NCBI GenBank assembly: GCA_030668505.1 | Contig: DAOUTV010000043.1 | Location: 1 to 9,875, forward strand | Direction of reading: 5' to 3' | Length of the DNA: 9,875 nt | From: Desulfobacterales bacterium | GTDB taxonomy: Bacteria; Desulfobacterota; Desulfobacteria; Desulfobacterales; C00003060 | Shown: positions 6,599 through 9,875 of the stretch, piece after piece | Layout: every line of letters starts with the position of its first letter | Position numbering within the stretch: the stretch's first letter is position 1 | Translations under genes and position numbers: made by a program | The notes under the pieces: model-generated | Told to the model about the DNA's origin: nothing | Database searches by the model: none | Seen by the model: only the letters and a program-made list of their open reading frames with translations

Positions 6599-7093
6599 TC
6601 ATATCTCAGCAGGATCTTTGCCGCGCCTGGCCGCAATAGTCTCGCGGCTGCGCAGTTGACTCAAACCCTTGAGAGTGGCCTTCACAATATTATGGGGGTT
6701 GTGAGATCCCATACACTTAGTCAGGACGTTCTGTACGCCCGCAGCCTCAAGCATCGCCCGGATCGCACCGCCGGCAATAAGCCCGGTCCCTTCACCGGCA
6801 GGTTTCAGCAAGACCAGGCCGGCGCCATATTTGCCCATAACCTCATGTGGAATAGTCTGGTTGACTAAAGGGACCTCGATCATGTTCTTTTTGGCACGCT
6901 CAATCCCCTTGCGAATGGCCACAGGAACTTCTTTAGCCTTTCCCAAACCGCTTCCTACCTTGCCACCACCGTCGCCGACAACAACCACAGCGCTGAAACT
7001 AAACCTGCGGCCTCCTTTGACCACTTTGGCCGTACGGCTTATATGAACCACTTTTTCTATTAGCTGAGCTTCCTCAATCTTCTCGCCACGCAA
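6599..7093 (-). CDS. rpsE: 30S ribosomal protein S5, TTG start
   Basis: Small-subunit protein at the mRNA entry and decoding-fidelity region (164 aa, usual length). The N-terminal double-stranded RNA-binding domain includes RTAKVVKGGRRFSFSAVVVVGD (20-41) and GKVGSGLGKAKEVPVAI (44-60). The C-terminal domain has EGTGLIAGGAIRAMLEAAGV (101-120) and KCMGSHNPHNIVKATLKGL (126-144). The start is the TTG at 7093: GAGGAGG lies 7 nt upstream and the resulting N-terminus fits the variable S5 leader. There is no nearby in-frame ATG before the conserved core. It lies 15 bp after rplR. Confidence 0.96.
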   Translation of the reverse strand: MRGEKIEEAQLIEKVVHISRTAKVVKGGRRFSFSAVVVVGDGGGKVGSGLGKAKEVPVAIRKGIERAKKNMIEVPLVNQTIPHEVMGKYGAGLVLLKPAGEGTGLIAGGAIRAMLEAAGVQNVLTKCMGSHNPHNIVKATLKGLSQLRSRETIAARRGKDPAEI

Positions 7094-7100
7094 CAGTCTG

Positions 7101-7107
7101 CCTCCTC
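7101..7107 (-). promoter_or_regulatory. Shine-Dalgarno fixing the rpsE TTG start
   Basis: GAGGAGG on the minus strand, 7 nt before TTG 7093-7091 and just after the rplR stop (TAG, 7111-7109). Confidence 0.75.
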
Positions 7108-7108
7108 G

Positions 7109-7477
7109 CTAAAAATTAAGGCCCTTTTCGCGAGCCCCCGTGGCAATCGCCTGTACACGGCCGTGATATGAAAAGCCATTGCGGTCAAACACGACCTTGG
7201 AAATCCCTTTTTCAATAGCCCTTTGCGCCACAAGCTTTCCCACAAAATTTGCCGCCTCCACCTTACTCTTAAACTTTGGATGCTCCCGTGCCTCCTTATC
7301 AAGAGTAGAGGCTGAGGCCACGGTATGACCGGTTGTATCCATCACGATTTGTGCATAGATATGCCGCGTGCTCCTGAAAACGCTTAACCTGGGGCGCTCC
7401 TGGATACCACATATCTTTTTTCGCACACGTCTTTTTCTTTTTAACCGCGCTTCTTTTTTCAACGATGAAATGCCCAT
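7109..7477 (-). CDS. rplR: 50S ribosomal protein L18
   Basis: 5S rRNA-binding protein of the central protuberance (122 aa, usual length). The basic N-terminal tail (ARLKRKRRVRKKI, 10-22) is followed by RPRLSVFRSTRHIYAQIVMD (28-47), the conserved core entry. Further on, ANFVGKLVAQRAIEKGISKVVFDR (74-97) and the C-terminal YHGRVQAIATGAREKGLNF (104-122) are diagnostic. The start ATG is 2 nt after the rplF stop; the ribosome-binding site (GGGAAAA region) is weak, so translational coupling to rplF is likely. Confidence 0.98.
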   Translation of the reverse strand: MGISSLKKEARLKRKRRVRKKICGIQERPRLSVFRSTRHIYAQIVMDTTGHTVASASTLDKEAREHPKFKSKVEAANFVGKLVAQRAIEKGISKVVFDRNGFSYHGRVQAIATGAREKGLNF

Positions 7478-7479
7478 AG

Positions 7480-8016
7480 TTATTTTCCCGCTGATTTCCC
7501 CACCTTACGTCTAATCTGCTCTTCAACGTATTTGATCCCCTTACCCTTGTAAGGTTCAGGCCTTCTAAATTCTCTAATGGTAGCCGCTGTAGCCCCCAAA
7601 AGCTCCTTATCAATCCCAGACAAAACAATTTTGTTCTTCTTGTCAATAGAGGCAGATATGCCCTCAGGAAGTTTGTAGACTACAGGATGGGAGTAGCCCA
7701 AAGTCAAAGTCAAGACATTTTCTTTTAGGGCAACGCGATAACCAACACCGATGACCTCAAGCCCACGTTCGAATCCCTGAGTAACACCCACCATCATATT
7801 GGCTACTAGTGTTCGAGTAAGCCCCTGCATCGCTCTAGCCTGCTTCATCCCAGATGGAATAACATTAATGAAATCATCATTTACACCTAGGTCCACATTA
7901 GGATTTATGTCGCGAGACAACTCTCCTTTTGGCCCCTTCACCTTTAGCGAACGGCTATTATAAGTCACCTTAACACCATCTGGTATTGGAATCGGTTGAT
8001 TTCCTACTCTAGACAT
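7480..8016 (-). CDS. rplF: 50S ribosomal protein L6
   Basis: Large-subunit protein near the GTPase centre and sarcin-ricin loop (178 aa). N-terminal MSRVGNQPIPIPDGVKV (1-17), KGPKGEL, the central GYSHPVVYKLPEGI, and the C-terminal signature RRPEPYKGKGIKY are all present. I start at the ATG at 8016, which matches the family N-terminus and has AGGGG about 9 nt upstream. An in-frame TTG at 8049 would add 11 non-conserved residues and is rejected. The gap to rpsH is 45 bp. Confidence 0.98.
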   Translation of the reverse strand: MSRVGNQPIPIPDGVKVTYNSRSLKVKGPKGELSRDINPNVDLGVNDDFINVIPSGMKQARAMQGLTRTLVANMMVGVTQGFERGLEVIGVGYRVALKENVLTLTLGYSHPVVYKLPEGISASIDKKNKIVLSGIDKELLGATAATIREFRRPEPYKGKGIKYVEEQIRRKVGKSAGK

Positions 8017-8061
8017 GGTGAATACCCCTGACGATTGATGGTTTACCAACGACGAATGGAA

Positions 8062-8460
8062 TTACCAGATATTACAGAGCAGCTCACCGCCGACATTGAG
8101 CTTTTTTGCTTCGCGATCAGCAAGTACTCCCTTTGATGTCGAAAGGACCGAAATCCCCATTCCATTTAGGACGGGAGGAATGTCCTCCTTTTTCACATAA
8201 AGCCGCCTGCCCGGCTTGCTCATGCGTTTGAGTCCCATAATAACACCCTCGTTATACCCATCGTATTTCAGATAGATTCTCAAAATCCCATTTTTTCGAT
8301 CCTTGAGGAGCTTATAATTCTTAATGTAGCCCTCGCTTTTCAAGATCTTAGCCACACTGATTTTCATCTTGGACGCAGGAACATCTACCTTGCTGTGTTT
8401 AACCATACTGGCATTTCTGATACGTGTAAGCATATCAGCCAATGGATCTGTAACTGGCAT
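8062..8460 (-). CDS. rpsH: 30S ribosomal protein S8
   Basis: Primary 16S rRNA-binding protein (helix 21) and, in E. coli, the translational repressor of the spc operon (132 aa, usual length). N-terminal DPLADMLTRIRNASMVKH (5-22) and the C-terminal GISVLSTSKGVLADREAKK (101-119) with GGELLCNIW at the end are diagnostic; the STSKG turn forms part of the RNA-binding surface. The ATG at 8460 has GAGGAGA 7 nt upstream. Confidence 0.98.
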   Translation of the reverse strand: MPVTDPLADMLTRIRNASMVKHSKVDVPASKMKISVAKILKSEGYIKNYKLLKDRKNGILRIYLKYDGYNEGVIMGLKRMSKPGRRLYVKKEDIPPVLNGMGISVLSTSKGVLADREAKKLNVGGELLCNIW

Positions 8461-8504
8461 TATCTATCTCCTCGAATCGGGTTTAACAAACGCAAGAAAT
8501 CACT

Positions 8505-8690
8505 TTACCAACTCGATTTAACTACCCCGGGGAGTTCTCCCCTCAGGGCCAGAGTTCTAAAACATATTCGGCACATGCCAAATTTTCTTAGAAATGCCCT
8601 CGGGCGACCACAAATTGGACACCTCGTATATGCCCGCGTTTTAAACCGAGGCTTACGTTTTGCCTTAACTATCAAAGACTTCTTTGCCAA
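8505..8690 (-). CDS. rpsZ: 30S ribosomal protein S14, zinc type (type Z), TTG start
   Basis: Short S14 (61 aa) of the zinc-binding form, contrasting with the roughly 100-aa cysteine-free form. Four cysteines at 24, 27, 40 and 43 (CPIC...CRIC) make the zinc ribbon; GELPGVVKSSW is the typical C-terminus. It acts in 30S head assembly. The start is the TTG at 8690, giving the standard MAKKSLIVK N-terminus, with AAAGGGGG upstream at 8703-8696. It lies 14 bp after rplE and 44 bp before rpsH. It is often annotated rpsN. Confidence 0.97.
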   Translation of the reverse strand: MAKKSLIVKAKRKPRFKTRAYTRCPICGRPRAFLRKFGMCRICFRTLALRGELPGVVKSSW

Positions 8691-8695
8691 ACACG

Positions 8696-8703
8696 CCCCC
8701 TTT
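8696..8703 (-). promoter_or_regulatory. Shine-Dalgarno fixing the rpsZ TTG start
   Basis: AAAGGGGG on the minus strand, 5 nt before TTG 8690-8688, in the 14-bp gap after the rplE stop. Confidence 0.7.
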
Positions 8704-8704
8704 C

Positions 8705-9244
8705 TCAGTTCCTGAAAGGCATTCCCATCAACTGAAGCAATGCCTTGCCCCCCTCATCAGTTTGGGCACTGGTTACAATCGTGACATTTAGTCCTTTGAT
8801 CTTGTCAATCTTGTCGTAATCTATTTCCGGGAATATGATATGCTCCTTGATCCCCAAGGAATAGTTCCCTCTACCATCAAAGCCCTTCGGGGAAACCCCT
8901 CGAAAGTCTCGCACCCTCGGCAGGGCTATGTTGACCAACCTGGTAATGAAGTCATACATCCGTTGCCCACGGAGTGTAACCTTGCACCCTATGGGCATAC
9001 CTGCCCGGAGTTTGAAAGCGGCAATTGACTTCCTGGCACGGGTGATAACAGGCCTTTGGCCAGCAATCAAGCCTAGCTCTTGGACCGCTGAATCGAGAAT
9101 CTTGATGTTCTGAATTGCCTCACCCAGCCCCATATTCAACACAATTCCGGTCGGTTTCGGGACCTGCATAACATTCTTATACCCAAACCGATCCATTAGT
9201 TTAGAGATTATCTCATTGTTGTACAGCGTCTTCAGATGTGACAT
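8705..9244 (-). CDS. rplE: 50S ribosomal protein L5
   Basis: 5S rRNA-binding protein of the central protuberance, contacting S13 and the P-site tRNA (179 aa, usual length). Features are MQVPKPTGIVLNMGLGEA (26-43), LGLIAGQRPVITRARKSIA (57-75, the L5 signature region), FKLRAGMPIGCKVTLRG (77-93), and the C-terminal KGLNVTIVTSAQTDEGGKALLQ. The ATG at 9244 has a modest GAAGGG about 6 nt upstream. The 129-bp gap to rplX holds repeat copy B. In E. coli the rplX-rplE junction is where S8 binds to repress the spc operon. Confidence 0.98.
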   Translation of the reverse strand: MSHLKTLYNNEIISKLMDRFGYKNVMQVPKPTGIVLNMGLGEAIQNIKILDSAVQELGLIAGQRPVITRARKSIAAFKLRAGMPIGCKVTLRGQRMYDFITRLVNIALPRVRDFRGVSPKGFDGRGNYSLGIKEHIIFPEIDYDKIDKIKGLNVTIVTSAQTDEGGKALLQLMGMPFRN

Positions 9245-9252
9245 GACTACCC

Positions 9253-9365
9253 TTCATTGATGGAGTGCCTAAAGTTAAAGGAACAAAACCAAGCGTTACA
9301 AGAAGTTTCTACAAGTCCTCAAACTTTAGCTCACTTTAGGCACTATAGGCATTTTAGCTCACTTT
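9253..9365 (-). repeat. Intergenic repeat copy B (rplX-rplE gap)
   Basis: About 113 bp related to 3441-3552, same orientation. It has a perfect 12-bp inverted repeat, AGTGCCTAAAGT (9264-9275) with ACTTTAGGCACT (9333-9344), which can extend by five more pairs after a 4-nt bulge. TTTAGCTCACTTT occurs twice, 28 bp apart (9325-9337 and 9353-9365). It begins 8 nt after the rplX stop and ends just before the rplE ribosome-binding site. It could fold in the polycistronic mRNA as a long hairpin. Family not recognised. Confidence 0.8.
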
Positions 9366-9373
9366 TTCGCAAA

Positions 9374-9703
9374 CTATGTGTCGATAATTTCCCCGCACTT
9401 CCTGCACATCCTTACCTTTCTGCCGTCCTCAAGGCGCTGCAGCTTGATGCGCACAGGATTTATGCACTTGTTACACATCAACATCACGTTGGACCAATGG
9501 ACCGAAGCCTCTTTTTCTATAATACCCCCCTGTCGCGTTTGCCCCCCGGGCTTGGTGTGACGTTTAACAAAATTCACATTTTCAATGATAAGACGGTCTT
9601 TGTCCCGAAGGACTCTCAGGACTTTGCCCATCTTACCCTTTTCCTTGCCCGCAATAACTTTGACTTTGTCATCCTTCTTGATGCGGCACTTCACAGTCGA
9701 CAT
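9374..9703 (-). CDS. rplX: 50S ribosomal protein L24
   Basis: Assembly-initiating large-subunit protein (109 aa, usual length). The KOW motif spans about 9-36 (KKDDKVKVIAGKEKGKMGKV), followed by the central VNFVKRHTKPGGQTRQGGIIEKE (43-65). The C-terminal part has two CxxC pairs, Cys77/Cys80 and Cys100/Cys103 (CNKC...CRKCGE), a zinc-ribbon-like arrangement seen in many bacterial L24 proteins. The ATG at 9703 has GGGAGAGG 6 nt upstream. It lies 29 bp after rplN and before the gap with repeat copy B. Confidence 0.97.
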   Translation of the reverse strand: MSTVKCRIKKDDKVKVIAGKEKGKMGKVLRVLRDKDRLIIENVNFVKRHTKPGGQTRQGGIIEKEASVHWSNVMLMCNKCINPVRIKLQRLEDGRKVRMCRKCGEIIDT

Positions 9704-9732
9704 AACCCGCCTCTCCCTGACTCTGGGTAAAA

Positions 9733-9875
9733 TTACAATACCTCCGGAGCCAATGACATGATCTTCACAAACTTCTTTGCCCGGAGCTCCCTGGCCACAG
9801 GACCAAAAATACGGGTTCCGATCGGCTCTCCCTGCTGATCGATCAGTACCGCGGAGTTGTCGTCGAATTTTATAT
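9733..9875 (-). CDS. rplN: 50S ribosomal protein L14, C-terminal part (runs off right edge)
   Basis: The last 46 codons, ending in TAA at 9735-9733. The visible protein ends IGTRIFGPVARELR then KKFVKIMSLAPEVL, which is the nearly invariant L14 C-terminus; upstream IKFDDNSAVLID fits the preceding strand. L14 lies at the subunit interface near the sarcin-ricin loop and forms bridges to 16S rRNA. The N-terminal two-thirds lie outside the window, in the expected S10-spc direction. Confidence 0.96.
   Translation of the reverse strand, partial: IKFDDNSAVLIDQQGEPIGTRIFGPVARELRAKKFVKIMSLAPEVL

Noticed and set aside
8017..8049. TTG start for rplF 11 codons upstream
   Set aside because: The added residues are not part of L6, and the ATG at 8016 has its own Shine-Dalgarno and the family N-terminus.
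9257..9730. A 157-codon plus-strand frame covering repeat copy B and the antisense of rplX
   Set aside because: Most of it is antisense to L24, and the frame is broken in repeat copy A by a 1-nt difference. Only the short conserved peptide is noted as a finding.

Overview
The window holds the distal part of a bacterial S10-spc-alpha ribosomal protein cluster, with every recognisable gene on the minus strand (transcription runs from high to low coordinates). In transcription order: rplN (3' end only), rplX, rplE, rpsZ (S14, zinc type), rpsH, rplF, rplR, rpsE, rpmD, rplO, secY, map, rpmJ, rpsM, rpsK, rpsD, rpoA, rplQ, an intrinsic terminator, then the first 33 codons of a macro-domain protein that runs off the left edge. 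The protein sequences and gene order suggest a Gram-negative-type bacterium, most likely Desulfobacterota (Deltaproteobacteria). That assignment comes from the general look of RpoA, SecY and L17 and was not tested by phylogeny.

Layout: 9875-5792 is the spc part (L14, L24, L5, S14, S8, L6, L18, S5, L30, L15). 5782-3712 holds the SecY translocon channel and type I methionine aminopeptidase. 3676-266 is the alpha part (L36, S13, S11, S4, RNA polymerase alpha, L17). Most genes are separated by 50 nt or less, or overlap, as expected for one polycistronic unit. adk and infA, often found next to map, are absent here. A U-tract hairpin at 173-202 closes the unit. The products work together: ribosome parts, the channel for nascent membrane and secreted proteins, the enzyme that trims their initiator methionine, and the alpha subunit that nucleates RNA polymerase.

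What is not routine: (1) two related intergenic repeats of about 113 bp, one between rpmJ and rpsM and one between rplX and rplE, in the same orientation. Their arms are conserved and can pair, while their centres have diverged. They occupy the two places that carry translational autoregulation in E. coli (S4 target before rpsM, S8 target before rplE). (2) Four of the six small-subunit protein genes start with TTG behind good Shine-Dalgarno sites, while no other gene with a visible start does. (3) L17 has a tail of about 88 residues that is first lysine-rich and then acidic. (4) A 143-bp gap between rpsE and rpmD contains short repeats and a hairpin with no assigned role. The rest is a conventional ribosomal protein cluster; I see no defence system, tRNA, rRNA, CRISPR array or intact transposon.
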